This document shows, piece after piece, positions 11,213-22,190 of a stretch of 64,000 nucleotides of DNA. The first letter of the stretch is position 1. Every line of letters begins with the position of its first letter. Source of the DNA: Euglena gracilis (Eukaryota; Euglenida; Euglenophyceae; Euglenales); contig CP154954.1 of assembly GCA_039621445.1 (NCBI GenBank), forward strand, positions 23,076,954-23,140,953, written 5' to 3'. The position numbers were made by a program, and so were the translations under genes. The notes beneath the pieces are model-generated. The model saw nothing but the letters and a program-made list of their open reading frames with translations. It had not been told where the DNA came from and ran no database searches.

Positions 11213-12395
11213 GGCTAGGATCAATATGATCCGCAATAGCAGTGACTCCTGGCTGAACAAGTGGAACAAGCCCTTGTTCCACCGGGATCAGCCCGGTGTT
11301 TTTACAACCAGCCACACTTGGCGTTTTTGGAATGCAAAATCTCCAAAGGCATTTGCCCAATATTTTGGAGGAAATTTCGTCCTGGATTTCCAGGAAAATG
11401 ATCCACTACTGTGGCTATGTACAGCATGCCATAGGCTACGAAACGACATGCCCGCAGGGCATATCTGCACACGCAACCCAGATAGCATAAGCTTCCACCA
11501 TGATGCATATGTGCGCAATTGCGCAGCATTGGTTTGTGGTGAATGCCTATTGGCATGGACCACCATGGACAATTTCCGCTGGACGGAAAACGATTATGAT
11601 AAGGACATACCTGTCTGTTGCATCAACTGCCTACAGGCAGAATTCTGGTTACCTGCCACTGGCGGTATGACTAGAGTCATACCAGAAAATGAAGACCATC
11701 TGGTCAAATTAAAGCACGACCATAAGTCCCAAACCAACTTTTACCAGTCCAAGAAATTCAAAGTTGTACACAGCCACCGCACAGGCTGAATCGCCAAAGA
11801 TTTTCATCTTGACAGCGCAGCTGTCCGACTCGCAGTCGAGTCAGCAGGCAAGGCCAAAGTGCCATACATTTTGCAAGACTCCGATTGGGACAGGGTGATT
11901 TACCCACTTTTTTCGGCACAAAGCCTGCCGAACCGACGAAACTTTACATTTTTGTTTCCTGAATACCCCCGTGAAGCCTATAAGATGGAATTTTCGGATT
12001 GGGTAAGAGAAATCTTAAGGCCCTTTATAATTCGAGCGCGAGTCGCAAATTTGCATTGCAAGGCAGATACTGCCACCTTCCCGGGGATACCCCCACAGGT
12101 TCAGTGTAACCACCCCCGCCTGATTTTTTGGATCTGGCCGGCAATGTTGCCACTTTTCTTCTGGGATAACCTCCAGAATTTTCTTCATCGAGAAGCCAAT
12201 AGGCTAGGAGTACAATTCCCCGATGGCCGATGGGTATACACAAAAATGGGAATATCCCGACTTTGATGTCGATGAGCCTGAAAGGCAACTGGTAAATTTT
12301 GAACCTCCGATACTGGAGGTAGTGGAAACTCTCGAGGGATATTACGTTCGGGAGATCAGACCACCGACTCCCAGGAAATGGCCATCTGTGCCATA
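11213..12395 (+). pseudogene. Cys-rich ORF, divergent relative of the family A 3' ORF
   Basis: Two frames, to 11,789 and 11,859-12,266, with a short third-frame continuation (WEYPDFDVDEPER, to about 12,395). Visible motifs are CTACH with a later GHIC, CAALVCGEC, and VCCINCLQAEFWLP. The last resembles CSHCCEKFAVDFWGFG of the 3' ORF at 3.0 kb and CQFCKEVHIVDFWGFG at 44.0 kb. The following aromatic FFWDNLQNFLHRE and WEYPDFDVD resemble FWFRAWTCQIMEIYYYLN and DWEIPPDYV in the 1.2-5.7 kb ORF. I infer a divergent version of that protein's C-terminal half, joined to a truncated RT. The Cys pairs suggest zinc binding; no enzyme family is recognised. Confidence 0.4.
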
Positions 12396-14460
12396 GATAC
12401 CCCAGGCTTACAGGCCACAGGTCCATGGACCATGTTCTGACCTTTCCATGAGGCCTATAGGCCCTGTATTCGGTATCCATCCCAGGCACATCTGCCATTC
12501 TGTATTTTCATTACTATATGGCCCCCCTCTCTTTTGGGCTACCGCCCGTCTATCGAGGTATAAGCCTCCGGGGATCCCCCATCGACAACATCGTGTCCGC
12601 GCCGCGCTGCGAAGCCTTCCCTCAGCGGTATATGCCGCCAGTAAGAAGACACACAGCGCACAGCGCGCACACCGTAATAATAGCTCCCAACTTGTTACTT
12701 TTCGGCTATAAGGCCACATAAGACTGCCAGACAGCAAAACTTCTACTAAGGTCTTTTGACCAGCCCCCCCACTCCTCTCTCCTTTACCACCCAGGGCAAA
12801 ATATCGCTGTCGCCGGCAGTTGGTTTTGTAAATAGGTCTTTCTCCCTGGCCAGATATGACTGGCCAGGTGCCCCCTCCTTCCACACCCTACCCTACAATC
12901 TTTTCCGATTATGGAAAGAGACCTCCCCGCGTGTCATAGACACACCCCAAACTGGGTGGATGGGACTTTCTGGAATGGAAACCTTCCAGCCCCATTTTCC
13001 AACGGGCCTTTCCACTTTCACCCCTTTGCCGCAATAAGTAGGCACCGCATAAGCGGTTAACCACTTTTGCGCGTTCTTGCGTTATTTCGCCATTTCCTTC
13101 CCACACCCCTGGTGACAGGAGACCAAAAGCCGCAAACGGCTCTGTGACAGGTCCCCGTCCCCAGGACTGTGTCTGGCATTCCGACTGGCCTGGTCCAGTA
13201 GGGAAATCGGGCATAGCCCTGGGAGGGGGACGTGTACCAGGCAGCCGTAAGGCCATGGTACTGTGTATGTAGGTATAAGCCTACGGCCAGATATAGCTCT
13301 GAGCCCCATACACAGTATTATGCTAGGTGGTATTCCTACAGATGGTCAACGGCCTGAATTAGGAATACCTAAGCCTAATTCTGGTTCTCCTCTCACAGGT
13401 GGTATTTTAATCCATTCTGGTCTTTGATTCAAGACTTGATTTTCAAGTTCGATTTTTCTCATTATGAAGTCCTGACAGGACACCCAAGTCACTTGGCACT
13501 TTTCCTTGTCGTAGCCCATAGGGCTTCTGCCCCGTCTTGTGCTCTGCCTCTTAATTGGTGAAAAGGGCGAACAACTTTCATATCATTCTTTTCAATTTTT
13601 CTGTTACTCCAACTTTTATTCATTTGCGCACCAAAGGGCGAAAGCGAGGAAAAGGTTGGACGTACACTAATATGCCTTTCCTCTTTCCCGTCAACCTGAA
13701 AAATGACCAAATCTGGGACTCGGCATTTTTTATGTGACGTCCCACCAAAAATCTTTCCACCAAAAAGGTGAAAATGTCTTTGGAACAGGGGATAGTGTAC
13801 TTGCACCAAAAACCCGGACACAAACGGTTTGAAAAACCCTCCACCATTCCCCAAATACGAGCGGGCTTTTTGTAGTCAAACGGACTACATTGACAAAAAT
13901 CAACGTTCAAAAAAATAAGCACTTTCAAAAATTAACGGTCCTTCATAAGGCCGTTTCGGGGAATTTTTAAAAAAAATTCTGGGGGTTGCAAAAATTGGGT
14001 GTTCGAAAGTGTCATTTTTTTGTGAGAAGCGGCATACGCCAAATTTCTTTCACACATGGTGGGGTCTTGACCATATTTCGTTTTAGGCACGGATGCAAAA
14101 GTCAAGTCCACCCCCCCCCTCCAGATTTTTTTCCTGTAAAAAACTTCAAAATAGTTTTGTATTTTTGACCCAAAAATTCGCTGGAGTTTGTCCAGAAAAG
14201 TGTTTGACTGTGGCGCAAATATTTTCTGAAACAAATTTGCGCTGGGGGCACTTGAACAAAATTGCTACCCCTGGAACGTTGGCCACCACTTTTTCCTTGG
14301 GCAGTTTCCCAACCTTTGTCATTAACATTGGTCGTCCCGTCCCCCATGCCTCGTCCTCCCCCCCATGTGCATGGGCCCCAAAACTGGTTGTGGGGGGAGC
14401 TTGATTTGCATCCAGAATTTTTGTCCAAGTTAGAGGTATTATTCCCAACCTCACCAACAC
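12396..14460. other. No recognisable gene
   Basis: Short open frames only. 12.4-13.4 kb is C-rich and may be the decayed Pro-rich tail of the preceding ORF. From 13.4 kb the DNA becomes T/A-rich with C and G runs. No LTR termini or conserved domain were seen. Confidence 0.5.
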
Positions 14461-15330
14461 TTAAACGGTGCTCTGATTACACAGGTTGTGTGGTTGGGGT
14501 TTGGGAGCGGTGCTTCTTTCACCTCTGAAGAATTTTTTGACAACGCCCCCCTTTCTTGAAAATTTCTGGTCAAATTCTGAGATAAATTCTCGTTCCGCGT
14601 TTTCTGAATGAATTTGGTCCCCCCCCATACAATCGGGGGGTTGACTCGTTTCAGGGGGGGGGGGCACCTGGCCCTTTAAATTCCATCCCCCCTCCGTTTG
14701 TTCAAGACATCCTTGTGTCATTCCCACGATTTGAGCGGGGGGGAAATGAAAATCGCTGGGGGAATGCAGCAATTTTTGTCTAAATGACCACCCATTTAGA
14801 AGAAGAAAGAAGAAAAGAAGCGAAATTTTATCCCTTGCCAACTCCTTTCTGATTACTTCTTCGTTTTGGCTTTCATTCCTCCTTTCTTTGTGAAAAATCT
14901 GGGGAAATTCCCGTCTTAGTACATGACAGGTGTCCGCATGAGATGGAGATTTGAAAAAATTCTGAATCGTCGAAAATTCTGCCTCAAAATGTTTCCAATC
15001 CTCCCCAAAAAACGTTGTGGAAACTCTGGAACGTTTTTGTGCAAAATTCAGCCAACAAAAAGAAAATTCAGGCCTGTGACCTGAAAATCTGTTGATTGTT
15101 GCCTCATTTTCCACCATACCCCAAAACGGGGTACCAAGAAAAATTGAAATGTGGCAACCAAAAACGGTGCCTTCCCCCATCATCCCTACCCCTGCCCCCA
15201 TCCCTGTGAGCAAAATTTGCACCAGGGCCATCACAGATGGAAATTTTTCGTGAGTTTCAACAGAAAATTCCAATACGCTTAGTTGGGGGGCATTCGAAAG
15301 GGGTATTGTTTGTGAGGCTGTTACTTCCAA
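14461..15330 (-). pseudogene. Unknown repeated protein family, copy 1
   Basis: A 289-codon open frame of unknown function. It is probably coding in origin because a second, diverged copy exists on the plus strand at about 21.8-22.3 kb. The shared blocks, in order, are DWKHFEAEF with ERWKRFETDF, VLRREFPQIFHKER with YLRREMPKIFNKK, and FHFPPAQIVGMTQ with YQLPPTEIMGMTH. No membrane segment or known catalytic motif is evident. It could be a transposon-borne protein or a host repeat gene. No terminal repeats were found around it. Confidence 0.35.
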
Positions 15331-17067
15331 ACTTACGGAAGGAAATCCACCATTCTGGGGGAACCCAAAACAGAGTGAGGGGGGTAAAAACTTTTGTGGG
15401 TTGGGTAATGGGAACGTGCAAAGTGTGGCTTTGCCAACGGGGGGTAGATAACACCTTATGGTGCTCCTCCTCTTTGGGCAAGGCCACCACTACAGCACTG
15501 TTACCCAAAAAAGCCGCTCCCCCTACCTCTGGGTCTCGGTTGCCCGAGTAGGGAGCGACGGGGTGAAAAATTTGAAAAATTTGAAAAACCAACCCACTCA
15601 CTCTCTCTCTGGGCTTCGCCTTCTCATTCCTTCAGGTCCCAACCCAGGCCTTCTCATCGCTTCATGTCCCAACCGTGGTTCCAACCCACAGCTCAGTCCC
15701 AACCCATAGCTCGTGGGTGGGGTACTCGTCGCTGCACTGGGTGCTCCTGGGCCCCCCTGCACCGCCACCACAGCGGTGCGGGGGAGTGGGCCCCCGGACG
15801 ACGCCACCACAGCGACGCCGGGGGTCTCCCTTCCCGGGGTGTGAAAACAGAATTTGCGGCCAGTGATCTGGGCAGGGGGAAAAAACTGTGCAGGTTGACG
15901 CCCTTCCGCAATAAACTGGGATTGTGTTCGTTTGAAAATTCTGGACCCTCCAATTGAGAAAAGCTTTGCTCAATCCCAATCACCAAATGTGGAAATTTCT
16001 ACAAAACCTTTAATTTTCAGCAAAACTGCCTGAAACGGCGTTTGATTTGAGTTTTCCAAAACCCAAAGCGGGTGATTTCTCGTCAAAAAGTTCTTGCCTT
16101 TTGGCGCTATTGTCCAAAGTTAAATTGGGCTGGAATCCGGCTGAATTTTTTTTGATCACGTTTGACCAAAGCGGTTTCCATTTTTGAATCTGGGGGATCT
16201 GAAGTTTTTCCAACTTTGCCCAGGGAAAATGAAAACATTCTTCACCCAGCACTTCAAACTGAGATTTGACAATGTAACGTAAACATTTTATTGTGTCACA
16301 TTGCGCAAGATGCTTAAAGCAAAAAAAAGGAATTTTTGATATAAAATTTTATGGTTTTCTTTGGCGGAAATTTTTCCCTCACGGGGGGGGCATAAAAATC
16401 TTCTGAGAGGGGGGGGGTGGTCGAATTTTTGTTGGTCGCTGGCGACCGATTGCTCCGACCACCAAAGGTCGCTAGCGACCACCAAAAGTTCCATGGCCAA
16501 TTTCCCTTTCGGGGGTGCTGATGCCCCCCGGAATTGACGACCCCCCCCCAATTGAACCCCCCCTACTGGCATAGGAAAAATGACATCCGGGAAAAATAAC
16601 ATCGGAGCCGCTTTCAGATGTTATTTAGTAAGATGACAATGTTCATTTTCTCCGGTGGTAAAGTGGGTAGGATGTGGAACGACGAACACGAACGACTGTG
16701 ACAATCATTGTCACGACGAAGCTATCCATCAATTCAAAACTTGCCTTTTTGAAGGAAAGAATGTCCTTGCCTTTTTGAAGTAAAGAATGTATGGTTTCCT
16801 GGGTTATGCTCTGGATACTGGCATACCGGGCGCTATTTGTTTGTGTCGGGATTAGCCAGGGATTGCAATATTTCTCGACCCCCCTCCTGGACCGGGGGGG
16901 AGTCCGACCCCCCCACCTGTCTGAAGCCCACACTGGTCAAGTGTGGGGTGTGTGTGGGGGCGACTGTGGCCAGTCTCCCCCCCAGATTATTTTTTTCAGA
17001 TGTTATTTTTTTCCAATAACAGTGATTGACCAAAAGGGGGTTCCCGTGAGAGGTCCCACGGTCAGTT
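15331..17067. other. Non-coding, G/C-run-rich spacer
   Basis: No gene is supported. It holds near-repeats of TCCCAACCC at about 15,628-15,715 and a duplicated GCCACCACAGCG inside a local inverted arrangement at about 15,762-15,828. The palindromes GGTCGCTGGCGACC and GGTCGCTAGCGACC lie at about 16,434-16,485, and there are several runs of G or C. Confidence 0.5.
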
Positions 17068-17075
17068 GGGGGAGG

Positions 17076-17389
17076 GTTCAGGGTTCGATATGAGGGGAGG
17101 AGGTGGAGTGGACTGGACCCCCCCTGCGGGCCAGGAGTGGGGGACACCCCCCCCACCTGGTGACCGAAATTTTTTGACCCCCCAAAGCGACCAAAAGTGC
17201 CATTTTGGCCACTTTTGGGCAAAAATTGTCAAAAATGCAAAAAAAATTCGGCGCAAAGCGCCGGAGGAAAAAATTGACCCTTTTTTGGGGGGGTCCCGGG
17301 TACCCCCCGAGGGTTGGTCCGGACCTTGCAGGTGGGGGGGGTGTCCCCACCTAAACCATGTACGCACGCCCTCCTTATATCGAACCCTG
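17076..17389. mobile_element. hAT-like MITE
   Basis: Inverted ends CAGGGTTCGATATGAGG (from 17,079) and the complement of CCTTATATCGAACCCTG (ending 17,389) match with one mismatch. The spacing is about 311 bp and there is no coding capacity. CAGGG ends are usual for hAT transposons. An 8-bp GGGGGAGG occurs at 17,068-17,075 and 17,390-17,397, the expected size of a hAT target duplication, though three bases (GTT) separate the left copy from the inverted repeat. The interior has a GCGCAAAGCGC hairpin. It is probably non-autonomous. Confidence 0.55.
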
Positions 17390-17397
17390 GGGGGAGG

Positions 17398-18520
17398 TGG
17401 TAGGCAGCTCCACTGAATACAAAAAATCTGAAGCCGTATGGTGGCAAAAAAAAAACAAAAAGACAAACAGCGTGAGACGGTTTGGTTCAGGCTGTCAGTA
17501 CAACAGGACAACTCTGGGCAGTCGACTGACCCTACGGTATGACCTTGTTTCGCTCAAGGTTATCACCAAACCGGAAGTCAGGGTCATTCACTCTCGGGGA
17601 AAATGGAGAAATCATGAACGAACGAATACATGCTTCCCACAGTCAAGCTTTCAGTTGGTTTCAGGTTCATTTCATGGGGGGAAAATGACGCAACAGGGTC
17701 ATTCAAAATTTTCTGAAGAGATGGATGATTGAATGGCGGCTGCCCAGTGCTGGAACCCAAAAGTGGTGAAGCTGGCTCGGACAGAGGCACTTGTTCAGGC
17801 ACGCAATTTATCACCACACCGGAGGCACTGAACCAGTCATCACACCAGCGGTTGTTTCTTCAGGACAAAACCAGCCACAAACCTCCAAAAATGGCGGTTT
17901 GAAAATCGGAAAGCAAAAAAAAGGTCTCCCCGAAACGGGGAGTGGCGGTATCAACCACCCCACCCACCACCCTGGCTGTTTGGGCGACTCCGCTCTGAGG
18001 TGTCAGCAGCGGTGGATGGTTGGGAAGCCTTGAAGGGGGACCCCGACACGTGGGGTCGGTCGGATCCCCCCTCCTACGTCGAAACTGAGGGGGGCCGAAA
18101 ACTTTTCGATTTTATGGACAGGCAAAGGGACGGAAATCACGTCGAAACCGGTCAAAAATTTCTGATTTTTCTTTGAAAATCAACTCAAAAATGCTCATTG
18201 AACATTTTTATGGGGGGAAATTCAAGGGGCATTTTTGCTCATTTAATGCAATTTTTTGCACCTGTCAAGGCCCCTGCCAACATCTAGGACGGGGTTGGTC
18301 CTGCCACCTTAGTCTCCAGGGGTGGCCCTGCCACCCACCTAAAAACCGAAGGGCTTCCCATCCATCCCTGGTTGTCAGCTCCTTTGTCCTGGTAATGTTG
18401 GGATCAGGCTTCCTTTTGAAGTCATCTGTCCCCCCCTGGGGGGAGGTGGCGGGTCAGAGGGACCCCCGGGGAGGGGGGGGGGTCCCGCTCCGGAGGCGCT
18501 GGGTATTCCCTTTCGGCGCG
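17398..18520. other. No recognisable gene
   Basis: Open frames are short and show no domain. The DNA is punctuated by C and G runs (18.4-18.5 kb). Nothing further can be assigned. Confidence 0.45.
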
Positions 18521-18526
18521 AAGCGC

Positions 18527-18988
18527 AGAAAATTTGGTACTTATCTGTTATCGTACGACGGACCCCCCCCCTTTCGGTTATGGTACGACACCATTTTTCT
18601 GGGTTATTATGGGGTTATTGAAGGAGTAGGGTTAGGTGCGCTCATGCTACAGTGCGCTACATGGCCATGTTGCGCTACATTGCCACGTTGCGCTACATGG
18701 CCGTGTAGCACAACATGGCCATGTAGCGCTATTATGGGGTTATTGAAGGAGTAGGGTTAGGTGCGCTAATGGCCATGTTGCGCTACATGGCCACGTTGCG
18801 CTACACGGCCATGTAGCGCAACGTGGCCATGTAGCGCAACGTGGCCATGTAGCGCAAACGTGCATGTGCGCACCTAACCCTATTCCTTTAATTAACCCTA
18901 AATAACCCAAAAAAAGGGTGTCGTACCATAACCGAAAGGGGGGGGGTCCGTCGTACGATAACAGATGAGTACCGAAAATTTTAGTTGC
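18527..18988. mobile_element. Foldback element with long inverted arms
   Basis: The left arm (about 18,527-18,640) and right arm (about 18,860-18,988) are inverted copies. Shared landmarks in order are GGTACT, ATCTGTTATCGTACGACGGA, a C run, TTTCGGTTATGGTACGACAC, TGGGTTATT and GTAGGGTTAGGTGCGC. Between the arms lie roughly 18-bp tandem repeats of the type TTGCGCTACATGGCCATG, themselves in both orientations. A phrase starting GTTATTATGGGGTTATTGAA occurs at 18,604 and 18,731. This is the architecture of foldback transposons or a large MITE. No target duplication is certain. Confidence 0.6.
18650..18855. repeat. 18-bp tandem repeat in foldback loop
   Basis: Repeats of a unit like GCGCTACATGGCCATGTT, with single-base variants (ATTGCCACG, ATGGCCGTG) and a switch to the complementary orientation. 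GCGCTAC/GTAGCGC pairing allows many alternative hairpins. Confidence 0.7.
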
Positions 18989-19335
18989 CTCAGCCTTTAA
19001 CGGCCCGATTTTGCGCGGGGTCCCCGCGCCACCCTGGTTGGGTGGGACTCCCCTCCCCCCCAGGGGTCTCAAAAAGAAGCCTGGTTGGGTTTCAATTGTA
19101 CACCATCCTGGTTCCTCAAGGGGGGTCTTCTGACTGAGGCTGAGAAGAAAAATGCTGTTTCTCATGTTTTGAAACCCCAAAATGTTGCACTTTTCGGCTT
19201 CTGCCACCCCTGGGCCCGACATGCTTTCAAAACTGGTCAGTACACATACCCGCTGGTAACACTGAAACTTTATCTAGACGACGAACAAGTGCCTCAATTC
19301 CAGTTTCAAAAAAATACAGTGGAGCTTATATGGGC
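18989..19335. other. Spacer downstream of psbM
   Basis: Contains the 3' flank of psbM. No separate gene is supported; the plus-strand open frame here has no recognisable domain. Confidence 0.4.
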
Positions 19336-20078
19336 TCACTTCTGGTCCCTCCTCTTGGAGTACATCTCCACACCTTCACCAGTCATTTCAACAACCATGT
19401 TTGCCCGCTTAATACCAGCAGCCTTGGAGCGGTCATAGTACTCCTGGTTGTTCCCACCAGATCCGATGTCTGGGTTGCCAGCAGTCTTCACGTACAGGAT
19501 GACCAAGAAGAAGGTTGGCAAGGCAATGAACAAGGCTGTGGCGATTGGCGCCTGAGAGTTCGTCTGCATGGCCCAGGCGGGTTGCGCAGCCAACATTGTT
19601 GCAGCTGGAAGAGCACCCTTGGTGTACACATCCACGGGGGCTGAAAATGAGAGGAGGAACACATTTGTAAACGACGCTCATACACACCAATGGTTGGAAC
19701 ACGCTGGACCGCTGCCCTGGCCTTGTATGCGATGGCCCCGACCAATGCACCGGTGGCAGCGGCAATGCCCGCAGCCCAGCCATTGACTCCCTGTGCCTGG
19801 GGAGCTGTGTAAACAGTCTCCACCATTTCGTCAACGGGAGCCTCCTCCACGGTGTTCACAGACATCTCGTTGGTGGCGGCCATCTGGCTGATGGGGGCTT
19901 GCACCACTGCCGGCTGGAGAGTGGTCGCAACAGGGGCATAAAGGGTGGTCTCGGCGGAGGTGGAGAAGGCGATGCCAGCGGTAACACCAACGGCCAAGGA
20001 TGCAGTAGCAACCAAGGCAACCACAGCAGTGGTGCTCCACGCCTTGCCCTCCAAGTTCTGGTATCCAGCACGTTGCAT
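19336..20078 (-). CDS. psbM: Photosystem II subunit M, nuclear, plastid-targeted (psbM)
   Basis: PsbM is a one-helix thylakoid protein at the photosystem II dimer interface. Exon 1 is 20,078-19,688 and exon 2 is 19,640-19,336, giving 231 residues. The only ATG start is at 20,078, in context AAAAATGC; the frame upstream lacks another ATG. Exon 1 encodes a presequence with a hydrophobic stretch at about residues 17-39 (TTAVVALVATASLAVGVTAG), an Ala/Thr/Val-rich region and a second apolar Ala/Gly segment. Exon 2 continues with a third Ala-rich part ending AQPAWA, a likely processing site. The core follows: NSQAPIATALFIALPTFFLV, then ILYVKTAGNPD, which matches the PsbM helix. Normal PsbM is about 34-40 residues; here a polar tail of roughly 40 residues follows. 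The layered presequence fits import into a complex plastid. The neighbours are transposons. Confidence 0.85.
19641..19687 (-). other. psbM intron, 47 nt, GT-AG
   Basis: The minus strand reads GTGTGTATGAG at the 5' end and a pyrimidine-rich CTCTCATTTTCAG at the 3' end. Removal joins ATT-G to CC-CCC, giving PTIAPVDVY and keeping the PsbM frame. Without splicing the frame is lost. Confidence 0.8.
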
Positions 20079-20214
20079 TTTTAAGTGGTCTGTTTGGGAA
20101 AACGTGGAGGAGAAATCCACTCAGTCACCTCTGCATTTTCCTAACCTGCGGTCGCCGCCGTTTTGACAGGCCAAAAGCTTTGTCCTGAACCTGGCACAGC
20201 GAGCTGGCTTTCCT

Positions 20215-20676
20215 GCACGTCGAGAAGAAAAAGCTGAGGACGGAACTCGACCGGGCGATGTTTTCATCACTCGATTTGACGCAAATGGACCCGCAGCCAT
20301 TGATGTCACAGTCAGACACCCACTAGCACCCTCCAGGTCACCTCCAGCTCAGGTGGACAATTGGCACACTCGACAGGAAGAAGACAAAATTGCCAAGTAT
20401 GGGGACCCTTGCATGCGACGAGGCTGGACATTTATCCCACTGGTGATGGACTGCTACGGTGGCATGAGTGAAGCAGGCCAAGGATTCGTCTCCACATGCA
20501 TCCGCCTCCAAACAAGCCAACATAACGGCTGGGAGAGGCGGGGTGTGGAGGCCAGTGCAGGGCAGGGACTTGGAATGGCTTTGATGCGCGAGTTGGCAAG
20601 ACAACTGGCATGGGGACAGTGCCGTGAGCAACTACTTGATTGCAATAGCGGTGGTACGCATTCCCCATACTTTTGA
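20215..20676 (+). pseudogene. LINE restriction-like endonuclease remnant, copy 1
   Basis: The open frame contains DVFITRFDANGPAAIDVTV, then RQEEDKIAKYGDPCMRRGW and TFIPLVMDCYGGM. This resembles the C-terminal restriction-enzyme-like endonuclease segment of non-LTR retrotransposon polyproteins, where D..DVTV and a downstream K form the PD-(D/E)XK core. No reverse transcriptase lies upstream, so it is a 5'-truncated fragment. It starts just beyond the psbM 5' end on the other strand. Confidence 0.5.
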
Positions 20677-21176
20677 GTGTGACTTCATCCAGTGCACCGA
20701 CCACCTCTACCACCTTCGGTGGCCCACACAGAGCAATGGCCATGAGGCCAGCTTTCTCACCTCCACTCTCGGACGGCTCTGAAACAACCCCAGGCACAAA
20801 TCAGCCACTCTCGGACGGCTGTGAAACCGCCCCAGGCACAAATCAGCCAACCAGCCAATGACACAAACACGCCTACAGTGGCAGGCAAAGCACACACTCC
20901 CCCCCACCCCCCCCCCCGCCGCCGTATATATTGAAGATGGGACTTTCCCATTTTCCTCTAACCATGGACCGCAGGACGGGCACGGCACTCCGTACAACCT
21001 TTATGTACTTTACACCCATAGTATCTACCGGCGACCTGTGGCCGCACAGGGAGTCATGAGGAGTTTCTCCTTGTGGCGAGGGCCAAAAGAGACATCTCCC
21101 TGGGCCCGGGGCACGGTCTGGGTGAAGCTGTGCTACCCGCCGTGTTGTTGTTATGTTGTGTACAGGCCAAAAAAAA
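20677..21176. other. Spacer with short direct repeats
   Basis: Contains two copies of a roughly 42-bp unit (CTCTCGGACGGCTCTGAAAC... at about 20,765 and CTCTCGGACGGCTGTGAAAC... at about 20,808) and a C run near 20,900. No gene is supported. Confidence 0.5.
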
Positions 21177-21540
21177 ATTTGACAGGCCATCGAACACCCG
21201 CTGGCACCCTCACGATGGCCCCTGAACTTAACCCGAGTTCAACGTGCTTTACCGGATGCTGAAATGCACAAACGATCCCAAGCTGAAGATCGGTGCGCCC
21301 GCCACCAATGGGAGTACATTGGAGCCCTTTAACCCCTGGGGGTGCACGGGGCCAGCAGCCTCCAAACTCCTCCGTGATGTTCTCCGCCTCGCAACCAACT
21401 CGTACTCTGGAACATCCAAACAACAAAGGTTTCAAGAATTGACTTAGAACTTGGCCATCACGCTGGCCCGCGCAGTAGCACGGCAGCTGCGGGTGGCCGA
21501 AAGAGCCTCCAGAATTCATCACGCTTCCACCCTTCCCCCG
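21177..21540 (+). pseudogene. LINE restriction-like endonuclease remnant, copy 2
   Basis: Fragments in shifting frames parallel copy 1: a HRTPAGTLT segment (compare VRHPLAPSRS), then AEMHKRSQAEDRCARHQWEY, then NPWGCTGPAASKLLRDVL and LARAVARQL (compare MRELARQLA in copy 1). The direct, head-to-tail placement suggests a tandem duplication or two insertions. It is broken by frameshifts near 21,300 and 21,447. Confidence 0.4.
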
Positions 21541-21799
21541 GAGGATTCCGGCTGAATGAAGGTTTAGTGATTTGAGTTTTGTGCAGTGGTTGATGCTTGA
21601 AAAGTTGAAGTGGATGTTGCCTGCCACTGGGTGGGAAGACAAAACCCAAGGCAAAGGAAAAACCGAAGGCGAAGCCGAAGCCGGCAAAAAGGAGGCCCGG
21701 CGTCGGGATTCGGAAAAGGTGTAGATTGCGAAAAGAGCCCGCACTCTGGTGCCACCCCTGTTTCACGGTGGGCAGGAAATTGAGCAAGGCAAAAAATTG

Positions 21800-22190
21800 A
21801 AAAAATTTGTCTCAAGTACAAAAACGACTGGACTAGGGAGCGTTGGAAACGTTTTGAGACAGATTTTCTCAGGTTGCGAAGTTTTGCGAAAGATGTGACC
21901 GAGGCCAACGGATATCGGTACCTAAGACGGGAAATGCCCAAAATTTTCAACAAGAAAATTGTTAGGGAATAAGAACAAGGAGGTGATTTTTTTTAACGTG
22001 GTTCACGTAAGAAAGGTGACTGTGGTGTCATCAAGGGAGAAAAGTTTGCTTCTTTCAGCCAATGGAAGAAATTTGTCAAATGTTCAAAAATTGCAAGTTT
22101 CCTCTAAAGAATATCAACTACCCCCCACGGAAATTATGGGAATGACGCACAAAATGGCTCTCGAAAAAGGAGCAAGCTGTTCCACTTAAG
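21800..22190 (+). pseudogene. Unknown repeated protein family, copy 2
   Basis: Homologous to the frame at 14,461-15,330. Blocks TRERWKRFETDF, YRYLRREMPKIFNKK and YQLPPTEIMGMTHK occur in the same order with a frameshift between the last two and several stops. It is more degraded than copy 1. A conserved order across diverged copies is the only evidence that this was coding; the function is unknown. Confidence 0.35.

Noticed and set aside
19488-19640. Unspliced continuation of psbM exon 1
   Set aside because: Reads a non-conserved frame; only removal of the 47-nt intron restores the PsbM helix.
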